A DNA stretch of 44,432 bases from Chara braunii (GCA_003427395.1 BFEA01000224.1:881633-926064); one strand, 5' to 3'; numbered from the stretch's first letter, positions 10,861 to 20,185 are shown. The notes: a model not told the origin generated them from the sequence alone. Made by a program: numbers and translations.

Positions 10861-13800
10861 GCTAGTCTTGGCAACTTGGAATGTGTGAGGGTTAGGGGAT
10901 ACATCAGGGAGAGAGAAGCGGAAAAGACTCAAATCTTGGATGTTTGAGAGGAAGGTGGACTGCATGTGTGTCCAGGAGTGAAAGTTGGATGAAGAGAAAT
11001 TGGCTAAAATGCAAAACTGGTGGGATGGCCCGCATGTGTGGTCCCCAACGTAGGGAACTAGACGGGGTGTGGAAATTTTAATTCATAAGAATGGGAGTTC
11101 TAAGATTCTAGATTCAGAAGTAGATATCTGGGGAAGGTGGGCTTGGGTTCGGTTGAGCACGGGTTCCCTAGAATGGACTCTTATGATAGTCTATGCTCCC
11201 TCTGACCTAAGATCCAGAGCCGACTTCCTGTCCAACATTAGGCTAAGTATTCCGAGGGCAGAGAACTTAGTTATTGTTGGGGACTGGAATGTATCTCTTG
11301 ACGAAGCGATGAGGGTAGACTCACGTACAGCAGGGAGAAAGGATGCGATCGCGCTATTCGACTTGATGCAGGGGATGGAACTAGCAGACCCATACCGTTT
11401 GCTCAACTTTGCTGAATCCAGAGGAGGCCGGATATACCAGGTTTTCCAACATCAGGAAAGACAGTGGGGAGGTCACAAGAAGAAGGTTAGACTACTACCT
11501 AGTGTGCAGTGGGCTCAAGCAGGCTTTCACTCACATTAGACACGTGACCCACCCCCTGTCGGATCACAAACCAGTTTTGGCAGATGTGGTACTGACGCAA
11601 GCAGAAGGAAGGGGAAGAGGCTACTTCAAGTTAAACTCTAGAAACCTAGAGGACCCAGGAATCAGGAACTGGGTGGTCAACCATATGGAGGCGTGGTAGG
11701 CCACAAGGGACGATTTTGCCTCATCTGCAGATTGGCAGGACGGAGGCACAACAGTTATCTTCGGAGTGTTGAACGTTTGTTCCAGAATATTGGCCAAAGA
11801 TAGGAATCACGAGGAGGAACAATGTCGTAGAAGGGTGGAAGAAGCGGAAAAGAAGATTAAACAGCACCCCATTTCAGAGTAGGTGTGGGCGGCAGAAAGG
11901 GAGAAGAGGATGACAGATTGGGAGAAGCTACAAGTCGAGAAACAATGCAGATGGAAGGAGAACCTGAGAGTGAAAGAGATTGTTATACAAGACAAAATGA
12001 CCAAAGAATCATTTCAGAGACTACTGCCAAGATATTCCTTTCATCAGGTGGTTTAACTCAATCATCCCTTTGACGCCACGGCCCCTCAGGCTAGCTCTGC
12101 TGAAGGGATCTTGGACTACGCTAGACTTTTCTACTCGGATATCTTGACGACAAGGCGACCAAGAGAAGAGGTGGATGCAGACCTCTCCGTGGAACTAGAC
12201 ATGTGGATAGACACGGAGGCCTCCCTTACACAGGCAGATTGCCTGAATCTGGACAGACTGGTCTCTCTAGAGGAGTTACAACATAAACTGACGGTGATGG
12301 CGGCAGGTAAGTGTTCGGGCAAAGATGGCTTGACAGTAGAATTTTACCGTTCTTGTTGGGAGGCGGTGGGTCTGGCCCTGGTGGAGGTGTACAACAAGGT
12401 GCTGGAAGGGGAAAGGATGGGGAGCCTGATGACATTCGGAGTAATCTCGGTGCTATTTAAGAAAGGAGATAAGGCCAATGTAAGAAATTATAGACTCATC
12501 TCGGTGTTGAATGTGAGCTACAAATTGCTGGCGAAGATGCTGGCGCTGCGTTTATGGAAAGTACTTCCGAAGTTAGTTGAGTGGGACCAAGGGGCTTTCA
12601 TGCAGGGCAGATCTATCTTTGTGAATATTCTTACCACAATTGAAAACATTGAAGTCATCAGAGAGGAAAATTTGGATATGGTCGTTCTCCTTTTGGATAT
12701 GGAGAAGGTTTATGATAGGGTGGGCTGACCGTTCGTATTGACCACGCTAAAGAAAATGGTTTTTGGTCAAGGTTTCTGCAGATGGGTAGTTGCAATGTAC
12801 ACGACAACAGAATCGGCAGTCCAAGTCAATGGCCACCTGTCGACATCCTTCCATGTGTCCCGCTCGCTCAGACAGGGATTTCCCCTAGCCCCGCTCCTCT
12901 TCGTGTTGCAACTGGAGATTCCGCTGAATCGGATTCGGAAACACCCTTGTATTCGGGGCCTGCCGCTGTCGGCCAGCAAAGACCGTAGGGTTAAGGCCCT
13001 GGCAGATGACTTGTTCGTACTGTCGGAAACTTCACTGGAGTCTCTAGGGTTGTGAAGGAAATCCTAGGAGAGTATTCTTAACTGTCGGAGGCATTGGTGA
13101 GCTGGAACAAATCAGTCTACCTCCTCCGGTTGGCCTACAATCTGAGAGTAGAATGGGGCATGCAGCGGGTAGATCCGGAGTCAGGAGAAATACTTTTGGG
13201 AGTGCTGGTCAGCACGAAAGTGATGCGGATGGCCCAGGGAATGATAGTGCAGTAAAGAGTGGCAGCAAGACTCCAACAGTGGGGAACCGCAGGGCACCTA
13301 TCCTTAATGGGCCGTGCCATGGTGATCAACGTAGCCCTATTCTCACTAATTTGGTTTGTAGGAGCAAGGAGAGAGATTGCAGCCAACTCCTACATGGAGA
13401 TAAGGAGATTGTCGACGAGATTTTTATGGAAACCGCAGGCAAGAGGGGAAGAAGGATTTTTGAGTAAGGTGGCATGGGATCTAGTTACCTTTTTTAGGGA
13501 TCAAGGAGGGCTGGGCCTGATCGACCCACAACGGAAGAACCAGGCCCAACTGCGTAAGTGGCTGGCGAAGGTTGCACTGGCGGAGGTCAAAGAAGACTCG
13601 ATCTTATTAGCGGAACAGATTCTGCAGAGGCAATGACAATTGAGTAGGAAAGAGGACGTTTGGATCTGCTTCTTCATGGAGTCATTCATGCGGAAGAGAC
13701 TTAGATCAGAGTCCTGGGAGGCAGTGCGGCGGGCCTGGATCAAACAACCTCTGGATGAAAGAGCTCAGCTCGTGTCAAAGGAAGAGGTTCTCGCTCAACC

Positions 13801-14884
13801 TCTCTTTGAGAACCCGCTCATCTTGAACAGTGAAGGAAGACATTTTTCCGCAGGTCCGGAAGCAACGGCCTTTGGGAATTCTTGGGTTAGGAGGGGAGTG
13901 GTAAGAATTGCGGACTTATGGTCTGATCTTATGGGGAGGTGGAAGCCTTTGCAGGAGATACTAGTCCCACTCCAGGGACTGCGGAGGGTGGAAAAGAGGT
14001 GGAGAGGAATTTTTCAGGCAATACCCGAGGACCGGCAGTTGCTGCTAGGCCCGGAAGGCCTAGATCCTCCGGGGACCTGGTATATGTCAGAGCAGGCTCC
14101 CAGCCAGGGAAAGGTTTGGAAACTGTTGAATTTGACAGTCTGTGGTTTCAGAGAAGTACAAGAGTGGCGCACAATGGATCCCTCTGGCAGCTTGCAGCTA
14201 GAGGGCAGTCGAGTAATCTCCCAGTGGCACAATCCTCCTCAGATAAGAGTGATCGAGTACATACACAAGAGAGGTGAATTCAAATCTGCGAGGTGGGTGG
14301 GTAGAGCTCCTCTAAGCTCCCTACCCATTGACCCCAGGGCGTGGCGCTGGAGTAAGGGCAACCCTAATCCAACTTCCCCTCTGGGGCTGGATTTAGTTGC
14401 GTTTTCAGTCCAGGAATCGTATAGGCTGACAGAGGAAAAGACCAGATCACCGGCGAGTGTGGCCATTGCTAGGTGGAGTGCGGTTCTCCTGACGGATCTT
14501 CAGGACTCTCCAGCACAGTTTGAGAAACTGTGGAATGTGCTGACAGATATCCCAGATGAGAAACAAGCCAGCATCCTGTGGATGCTCTCATTACTGGTCA
14601 CTCCCTCAGCGGTCTGGCTGAAAGGCCGAGGTATGGAAATTTCTTTGCGCTGCACCCGCTGTACCTGGCCTTTTGAGTCGACAAAGCACCTCTGGTGGGA
14701 CTGCCCTGCCTCGAAGTGGATATGGAAGTGGTGGGCAGACCGTTGGACTCAAATGGGAGGGGGAGAAGTGGAATCATGGGACGAGCACTGGGTCTTACTG
14801 GGTTTCGTTGGAGAGGAAAGGTCTGGCAAACGAGGGTGGTCTTATGTAGCCCAAGTGGCCAGGGCAGTAATTTGCTCAGATTGA
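10853..14884 (+). pseudogene. LINE ORF2: endonuclease, reverse transcriptase, zinc tail
   Basis: ORF2 nicks the target and reverse-transcribes the element RNA onto it. ATG 10853 gives VLATWNV, the endonuclease start (Asn present). Then come VQE (catalytic Glu), GDWNV near 11280, and HPLSDHKPV near 11550. RT blocks are KDGLTVEFYRSCWE, VRNYRLISVLN, QGAFMQGRSIF, LLLDMEKVYDRV, SLRQGFPLAPLLF and the catalytic box LADD near 13003-13014 (usual FADD or YADD). A zinc-binding module (CTRC...H...C) lies near 14652-14705. Stops begin at 10886, 10979, 11051, 11697, 11880, 12054, 12726, 13079, 13253 and 13634. Frames change near 11430 and 13050. The final 414-codon frame (13640-14884) is uninterrupted. Confidence 0.92.
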
Positions 14885-15587
14885 GGGTCTAGTTGCACTA
14901 CTCGCCATCCGTCACAATTCGTGGTGGTGGATGCGTGGAGAGTGAAAAAAATGGGAATAGTGTTGAACTCAGGCCTGGTTGCACTTACCTGCCAATATAT
15001 TTCTTCTACAGTAAAGTTAAATTTTTTTGTCTACCTGATGTCCAGTGGTGAAGCGGTACACCTCCAGAAAGTTAATTTGTGGAGAGGTCTGAGGACCCTC
15101 CACAAACCCAAAATGAAAACACTCTCTATCAGTTGTGTCGATGGTGTGGCGAGCCGTCTAAGGGTCTCGCTCCACTACTGTCTGCTGTACACAATTTCGT
15201 ATAGCGGCCGTATAGCTGTCAGACAAAAAAAAAAATGTATAAAACCAGGCGTCGCTCCACTTACTATCTGCTGAACAAGTCTCAAATTCCTGAGTTCACT
15301 ACAAAACACCCTTACAGCACTATAAGACAGCAATTTGTCGGCCCACATTCCAGGCGGACTATCCGATTTCGCGTTCGAACGGCGGCCTCCTTCGACCAGA
15401 ATCTGGAGGGCGCCATCTGACAACTATACGGTGGTTTCAGATAGTAAGTGGAGCGGTGTCCCACCATACGAAATCGTACAGCAGATAGTAGTGGAGCGAG
15501 ACCCTAAGAAACCTGTTCGCGGGTAAGTGCAACCAGGTGCCTACTCGCCTAACTTGGGGCATGGCGAGTATTGCAACTAGGCCCTGA
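14885..15587. mobile_element. TIR element (hAT-like MITE candidate) at LINE 3' end
   Basis: The left terminus GGGTCTAGTTGCACTACTCG (14885 on) is mirrored by the right terminus, whose reverse complement reads GGGCCTAGTTGCAATACTCG (15564-15583). Further matched pairs lie inward: cctggttgcacttacc (14974-14989) with its complement at 15522-15537, and about 48 bp at 15159-15205 with the complement of 15457-15513. The flanks hold agattga at 14878-14884 and again at 15588-15594, a possible target-site duplication, although four bases separate the right copy from the TIR. Alternatively AGGG...CCCT with imperfect 8-bp flanks tcagattg/gaagattg would fit hAT. No transposase is seen. Confidence 0.7.
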
Positions 15588-15638
15588 AGATTGAACCCTC
15601 TTTCTCCTGAAAGCAACTTTTGTGCCTTACCAAGTGGC

Positions 15639-15674
15639 GTAGAGAGAAGATTAGCATGACCCCTTCGCATGGAT
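15639..15674 (+). pseudogene. U6 snRNA-like fragment
   Basis: The string gtagagagaagattagcatg, followed by accccttcgcatggat, closely follows the central part of U6 snRNA (ACAGAGA box, AGC triad and the start of the internal stem-loop). It has several substitutions, and the first A of the ACAGAGA box is changed. Nothing U6-like continues on either side. It lies 460 bp upstream of the fuller U6 copy on the same strand, probably a degenerate retro-copy fragment. Confidence 0.6.
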
Positions 15675-15977
15675 CTTAGATCAGGAAAGGGTACAAGCCT
15701 CATAGGACATTCCTGTAGTAGACACTGGACAGGTACCCTCGAAAGGAATGAACCCGCGAACTGCGGTGAGGCATTAGAAAGCCCATTAGGGACAAATAGG
15801 CTGTCGATGGTGTGAGCTGTTCTGACGGCTGCGGGGGCAGCAGAACACCCGGCGCGGCTCGTTTCTGTGGCTGCAGGTATCGCTTCACGATGAGTCTCGG
15901 CACACCCCTCTCCAAGCCAAGAAAATACGAGTGCATCTTCCTCAGAAAGCCGCAAGATGCATGGGTTATTATTCATA

Positions 15978-16096
15978 GTGAGGAAGCATCTTGCCACTCT
16001 TGTTGTACTCTTTGGGAAACATACATCCACTCGAACGTTTTTTGTGTCGCGAGTGAGGAAGCATCTTGCCACTCTTTGGGAAACATACATACACAA
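15978..16096 (+). repeat. Two-copy direct repeat
   Basis: gtgaggaagcatcttgccac and, a little further, ctttgggaaacatacat occur at about 15979-16032 and again at about 16052-16091. The first copy has an extra 15 bp in the middle. Related inverted pieces (gcgcatcttcc, gggaagatgcgctc) occur at 16395-16412 and 16475-16490. The block directly precedes the U6-like sequence. No known U6 promoter element (RTCCCACATCG or a TATA at the right distance) was seen in it. Confidence 0.7.
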
Positions 16097-16131
16097 ACTT
16101 CCCGCGGTCACCCGCCGGAATTTGGAGCCAA

Positions 16132-16240
16132 GTCCTTCGGGACATCCGTTAAAATTGGAACGATACAGAGAATTAAGATTTAGCATGGCCCCTGCGCAAG
16201 GATGACACGCATACATAAATCGAGAAATGGTCCAAATGTT
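16132..16240 (+). ncRNA. U6 spliceosomal snRNA-like gene with two small insertions
   Basis: U6 forms the catalytic core of the spliceosome. The 5' hairpin (GTCC-TTCG-GGAC), the GATACAGAGA box, the AGC triad, the internal stem-loop region CCCCTGCGCAAGGATGACAC and the 3' part AATCGAGAAATGGTCC are all present in order. Against the plant U6 I know, there are about four extra bases after ACAGAGAA (ttaa), one extra T just after, and four extra near the CGCATA segment, so it is about 109 nt instead of about 102. No T run for Pol III termination follows (aaatgtttaaac), and no plant USE or TATA is visible upstream. A retro-pseudogene is likelier than an active gene, but the identity is secure. Confidence 0.85.
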
Positions 16241-16321
16241 TAAACAACAAAAAAAAGAATTTGGCGCCAAAGCCAGGAGGCGGGAAGATTGTCGGCGAGA
16301 CGGCCAGGCGGGGCGGGCGGG

Positions 16322-16325
16322 NNNN
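16322..16325. other. 4-N assembly gap
   Basis: Four Ns inside a G-rich run (cggggcgggcgggNNNNggg). Confidence 1.
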
Positions 16326-16900
16326 GGGAAGCAGTTGTCCTTCCGCAACCTCGCCACACGGCTCATGAAGCGGCAAAAAAAAAAAGTGAGTTGAGCGCAT
16401 CTTCCTGCAAAATTTGGCCATATACAACCGTTATTTATTATTCACAATAAAGGACGAATCTTTCCACCTTCTTTGGGAAGATGCGCTCACATTTTCCTCG
16501 TTTTTTCTTGATTGTGCCGAGGCTCTGAGAACACACATATGGGCCTCTCGCTCCACCACAGGCAGAAAACACAAAACTCATGGCGGTGTGTGTATATTTC
16601 CCTGTTCTACGGGAAGATTCACTCTCGTTTTGCACATTCCGCGAGTAGCGGAGTGATGCACACAGATCCTATGTGTATAATCTGAGGAGACCAAAACTTA
16701 TTTGTAAGAGAGTGAGACCCACAGATCCTACAGTCCCTCAGTTCACCATACATGTCGGGCGTGACGATCTCTCTATAGTTTTCATCCGCCGCCGCGTCGC
16801 GTTCTCGTCGCTGCAATTGCGTAATCCGTAGCGACAGCCTGCCGCCGCTGCCGGTAACCCGTAGCTTAGCGAAGGAGGACCTCCATTTCCCATCGTCATC

Positions 16901-17647
16901 ATGGCTCGATCAAGCTTCGCGGCTATGGCTTCCATCGCCATCTTTGTGATTTTGTCATTCTACTCGCTCTGCCTGCCGGCTGTCGCAGCGACTGACGCGG
17001 ATGCTCGTTATCTTGCCGACATGTATGGTGACGATGAGTGCCCTGTGGAATTCGGGCCGTTGGATTTCGTTCCAATCAAGGCGCTATGTGGCATCGACGT
17101 GGACAACGAACTGTGTTGCGAGGCACTGCAGAATGTAGCAATGGACTCGATCGCCTACAACAGCAAGTGCTTGCCGAAGTTCATTGCAGCGGTTGAGGCG
17201 TACACCACAGTAAGTTCTGAGGTGGTCCGTAAGTGCATGAGCAAGGACGGAAGAAGCGCTCTGGAGGAATTCACTGAGCGGTATTTTATGGCCGCTGCAG
17301 ATTCTTCTCAGCCCGAGCCTTCTTCTGAATCTTACCCTTCTGAGGCCGAGCCTTCTTCTGAATCCTACCCTTCTGAGGCCGAGCCTTCTTCTGAATCTTA
17401 CCCTTCTGAGGCCGAGCCTTCTTCTGAATCTTACCCTTCTGAGGCAGCGCCTTCTTCTGAGTCTTACCCTTCTGAGTCTTACCCTTCTGAGGGCGAGCCT
17501 TCTGACTCTGTTGATTCCGAGGCGCAGCCTTCTGAATCTGATAATTCTGGGGGTGAGCCTTCTGAATCTGATAATTCTGAGGCTGATCATTCTCAGTCTT
17601 CTGAAGCTCATCCGGGGGCGGCGGTGCTCAGCACCGGAGACGTGTAA
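16901..17647 (+). CDS. Secreted six-cysteine protein with Ser/Pro/Glu repeat tail
   Basis: This is an intact 248-codon ORF starting at catcATGG. Residues 1-30 form a clear signal peptide (hydrophobic 9-28, likely cleavage after AVAA). The mature N-terminal domain, about 31-130, has six Cys (47, 63, 72, 73, 90, 112) in the order C..C..CC..C..C. This loosely recalls the SPARK-type extracellular domain of land-plant GPI-anchored proteins and receptor kinases (CP.., CC..AL, late C), but I would not assign it without a search. Residues about 138-190 are 11-residue repeats (PSSESYPSEAE), then Ser/Glu/Asp-rich repeats to the end. The tail is probably extended, acidic and O-glycosylated in the wall. 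There is no hydrophobic C-terminus, so no GPI signal unless a further exon exists. Possible TATA at 16674. Function unknown. Confidence 0.8.
   Translation: MARSSFAAMASIAIFVILSFYSLCLPAVAATDADARYLADMYGDDECPVEFGPLDFVPIKALCGIDVDNELCCEALQNVAMDSIAYNSKCLPKFIAAVEAYTTVSSEVVRKCMSKDGRSALEEFTERYFMAAADSSQPEPSSESYPSEAEPSSESYPSEAEPSSESYPSEAEPSSESYPSEAAPSSESYPSESYPSEGEPSDSVDSEAQPSESDNSGGEPSESDNSEADHSQSSEAHPGAAVLSTGDV
17315..17470 (+). repeat. 33-bp coding tandem repeat
   Basis: Four full 33-bp units start at 17315, 17348, 17381 and 17414, with a partial fifth at 17447. They encode EPSSESYPSEA. Units differ by single bases (tct/tcc for Ser, gcc/gca for Ala), mostly silent, which suggests recent expansion under coding constraint. 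The unit is a multiple of three, so copy number can vary without breaking the frame. Confidence 0.95.
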
Positions 17648-17689
17648 AATTTCGAGGCGACGAAGAAAAGTGCAAAACCGCCGCGTTAG

Positions 17690-17915
17690 GCGGATGATAG
17701 AGGAGTACGAGGAGGAGGAGGACGAGGAGCTCTCTCTTGCTTTTCTTGTCTTTTTATGCGCGCATGATAGAGGAGGGGGAGGACGACGACGACGAGGGGA
17801 GGAGGAGAAGAGAAGGTCCCTCTTTCTTGTCTTTGTCTTTTTATGCGCATATGGTCGAGGAGGAGGAGGAGGAGCAGGAGCTCTCTCTTGCTTGTGTTGT
17901 CTTTTCATGCCCGGT
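17690..17915 (+). repeat. Three-copy ~75-bp tandem repeat downstream of the secreted-protein gene
   Basis: Each unit starts gat(a/g)gaggagg..., passes through a purine-rich GAGGA stretch and ends with a (t)ctctctcttgcttttcttgtc-like pyrimidine tract and tttttatgcgc. Units run about 17691-17764, 17765-17850 and 17851-17915. Purine and pyrimidine halves alternate, so a transcript could fold on itself. Probably 3' UTR or intergenic. The open frames across it are low-complexity and not supported as coding. Confidence 0.75.
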
Positions 17916-18129
17916 CTCTCCATGGGTGGGTTTTATGACGCCAAGGATCTCCGCTTCCCCGTCTGAGGGATTAGGATGGTGCGTTGTGGTATGGAAGGAG
18001 CTGCTCTCCTTTCGAGACGCCTTGTTCTACCCGCACACTTGAAGAACGTGGCGTGCTGCGAAGCGAGGCCGGAGGGCATTCCGAAAGACGAATCGTCAGA
18101 CGACGGAATTTCACTGTTCCGGGCATGCC

Positions 18130-18132
<3 letters not shown>

Positions 18133-18198
<66 letters not shown>
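18133..18198. repeat. (CT)n microsatellite
   Basis: Uninterrupted CT dinucleotides, about 33 units, in a 66-bp tract. Confidence 0.98.
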
Positions 18199-18203
<5 letters not shown>

Positions 18204-18217
18204 TGGACGGTAGTTAT

Positions 18218-18546
18218 ACTACACTGTCATTCTGCTTAAAGATAATTGTTGCAGGGACCATTCGTAGGAGCGCTTCTTCCTCCCCTCCCCCCCCCCCCCC
18301 TCTCTCTCTCTTTCTTTCTTTCGTTCTTTCATTCTTTTCTTTCGTTTGCATCGCTGTGATGCTGTCTCTTATACACATCTAGATGTGTATAAGAGACAGG
18401 CACTACACTGTCATTCTGCTTAAAGATAATTGTTGCAGGGACCATTCGTAGGAGCGCTTCTTCCTCCCCTCCCCTCCCCCCCCCCTCTCTCTCTCTTTCT
18501 TTCTTTCGTTCTTTCATTCTTTTCTTTCGTTTGCATCGCTGTGATG
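18218..18546. other. Assembly artefact: 144-bp segment duplicated around an adapter
   Basis: Positions 18218-18361 (actacactgtcattctgc ... gctgtgatg) and 18402-18546 are the same sequence. They differ essentially only in the C/T-rich run (one copy reads ctcccccccc..., the other ctcccctccccc...). Between them is a perfect Tn5/Nextera junction. The true genome very probably has one copy. The disagreement in the homopolymer suggests two reads of the same locus joined through the adapter. Confidence 0.93.
18362..18399. other. Nextera mate-pair junction adapter (perfect)
   Basis: The 19-bp Tn5 mosaic end CTGTCTCTTATACACATCT is followed directly by its reverse complement, 38 bp in all. That is the circularisation junction of Nextera mate-pair libraries. 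It is an untrimmed library sequence, not a transposon in the organism. Confidence 0.97.
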
Positions 18547-19151
18547 TATGTAGGGTGTTGCCTCGAAGCGTCTTGCTGGGGAAGGCGCGTTGTGAGATTT
18601 TCCTTATTAAATGGGTTAAATGATTGAATAATACAGACCGCAATGGGCCAATTTTTGTAGTTGAACTCCGGCTGACGCGAACCTATGCCACATTATGTCG
18701 ATAAACGTGTCGGGATGCCATCGTGGTTTTAGGCAGACATTCAGCGTGCGAGGATAGAGGGTAAACGACCGTTCGCGGGATCGCAGAGCGGGGAGGGCGG
18801 TTGTCATACTGCAGGGTAATTCCACATTGTCAAGTGGAATCAAGTAAATAAATATGAAGAGAAATGCTGCTTCTTTATCTTTCAAAAGATTGTTTCTTGT
18901 GCTGGATTCTGGAGCCTCTCGGCTGTTTATTCCTTTTTGTTTTCTTGTCGGTTTTGTTTTGTATTGAAATTGCACAGCCATGTAGGTAACGTCTGCATGT
19001 CCAGCAAGACGTTACCATTTTTCTTTTCTTTTCCCTTCTTTCTTTGGGTAAGTTTTAGCTTTTTTTTTAGCCATAACAATCAGCATTGTTGCATCGTGCC
19101 TTCATCTAGGTCTGTTTCTCTTTCTGTTTGTCTGTTTGTTTGTTTGTTTGT
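18547..19151. other. No gene seen
   Basis: Mixed sequence without a supportable ORF. It becomes T-rich near 19020-19075 and ends in TTTG repeats at about 19127-19150. Confidence 0.5.
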
Positions 19152-19170
19152 TGTGTGTGTGTGTGTGTCT

Positions 19171-19231
<61 letters not shown>
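19152..19231. repeat. (TG)n followed by (GA)n
   Basis: About 8 TG units to 19168, then about 30 GA units from 19173 to 19231: a compound microsatellite. Confidence 0.97.
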
Positions 19232-19235
<4 letters not shown>

Positions 19236-19803
19236 GTGGCGGAAGTCGTTGCTTCATCTGCTGTACTTATAAAAGCGTTGCTAGGGCTGTGGGGTGGCCC
19301 AGCCTTTGTGCTTGTCACTGCTTCACTGCTGTCTGGTCCAGGTTGCCCTCAATACTTGTAGTGTGATGGTCCTGAGTGCTCGTTACAATGAGGAATAGGT
19401 AGGAATAGGGGGTGTGCTGGGATTATTAATGTGGGGAAGGGTAGGGAACGTGGACTGTCCTGACAGGACAACCACCGGCTGCGGCTGCCAGCGGTCACCA
19501 CCGTGGGTCTTGGCCTCTGCAACACCCTGGTTTATAAGGGGCAAAAAACAAACAAACAAGAAGAAGAAGAAAAAAAAAGCTTTGCCCACATTCTGAAGTA
19601 ACGTTTCTTTATTTTATTTTTTATGTAACTCGACTTTCCTTCTCTATTTATGCGTGCCATTCTTTTTTTTTTCTTTTTTTTTGTTAAGCCCCTTTATAAT
19701 CCCACCATTCTTGCACAGGGGCTATGGTAAACATAGCTTTTTTATTTTCTGAATCGCTCCAGTTTTTTCTTTCTGAATTGTTCCAGTTTTTTTAATAGTC
19801 CGG

Positions 19804-20000
19804 GCGGTTCTTTGGCTCCGGGGCCGAGGTCCCACTAGCAAAGATGATCGGATCGAATGCCTGAATCTGGATGTGTTTTATGCAGAGATGCAGAAAAGCA
19901 CTTCAATCTCTATTTCCTGCACCTCTCACCAAACACGTCCAGATTCAGCTATTCGAACCAATCCTCTTTGCTAGTGGGACCACGCCCCGGAGTTCCACCA
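19804..20000. mobile_element. ~195-bp foldback (MITE) with GGTCCCACTAGC termini
   Basis: The left arm (ggccgaggtcccactagcaa, then gaatctggatgtgttt) is mirrored by the right arm (aaacacgtccagattcagc ... ctttgctagtgggaccacgc). The arms pair almost to a centre near 19902, with scattered mismatches. The outer motif, tagtgggac followed by a GGCCCCGG-like string, recurs at 21743, 23759 and 29802, and in weaker form at 30455, 31166 and 31415. No ORF. Confidence 0.85.
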
Positions 20001-20185
20001 GCCAAATGAACCGATTGTGACCCGTCGATTTTTTAAATTTGTTGTTATTGTTTTTTTTTTTGACCCGACGATTTTGTGAATGCACGTTCAGAACCGCTTA
20101 ATTCTTGATTCAGGCAGATGGGAGCGTGCCTCGGGCTCGTGCTGAGGTCTTCTGATGGTGGAAATTTGCTGATAGTCTCGATTTC

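Larger units (their letters stand above)
8401..14884 (+). mobile_element. Decayed L1-type LINE retrotransposon (LINE-1 copy)
   Basis: Two successive ORFs identify a non-LTR retrotransposon of the plant L1 type: an ORF1 with a CCHC knuckle, and an ORF2 with AP-type endonuclease, RT and a C-terminal zinc-binding module. ORF1 stop and ORF2 start overlap in the string ATGGTTAA at 10853-10860. The copy is inactive: about ten in-frame stops and several frame changes. The ORF2 C-terminus is shorter than that of the related minus-strand copy at 25094-28462. It ends where a TIR element (14885-15587) begins, so the tail was cut off or displaced. Confidence 0.92.

Noticed and set aside
1464-14884. TAG or TAA read as glutamine (alternative code as in some ulvophyte algae)
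   Set aside because: Many stops do fall at Gln-like positions, but there are also TGA stops and many frame changes, and the best host-like ORFs here end normally at TAA or TAG. Decay explains it better.
15437-16366. 309-codon open frame on the minus strand
   Set aside because: It runs across the TIR element, antisense to both U6-like sequences and through the 4-N gap; no domain. Open by chance.
17084-17923. 279-codon minus-strand frame opposite the secreted-protein gene
   Set aside because: Arg-rich shadow of the Ser/Glu repeat codons on the other strand.
18362-18399. Perfect 38-bp inverted repeat that resembles transposon ends
   Set aside because: It is the Tn5 mosaic-end junction of Nextera mate-pair libraries, found three times, with assembly damage around it.
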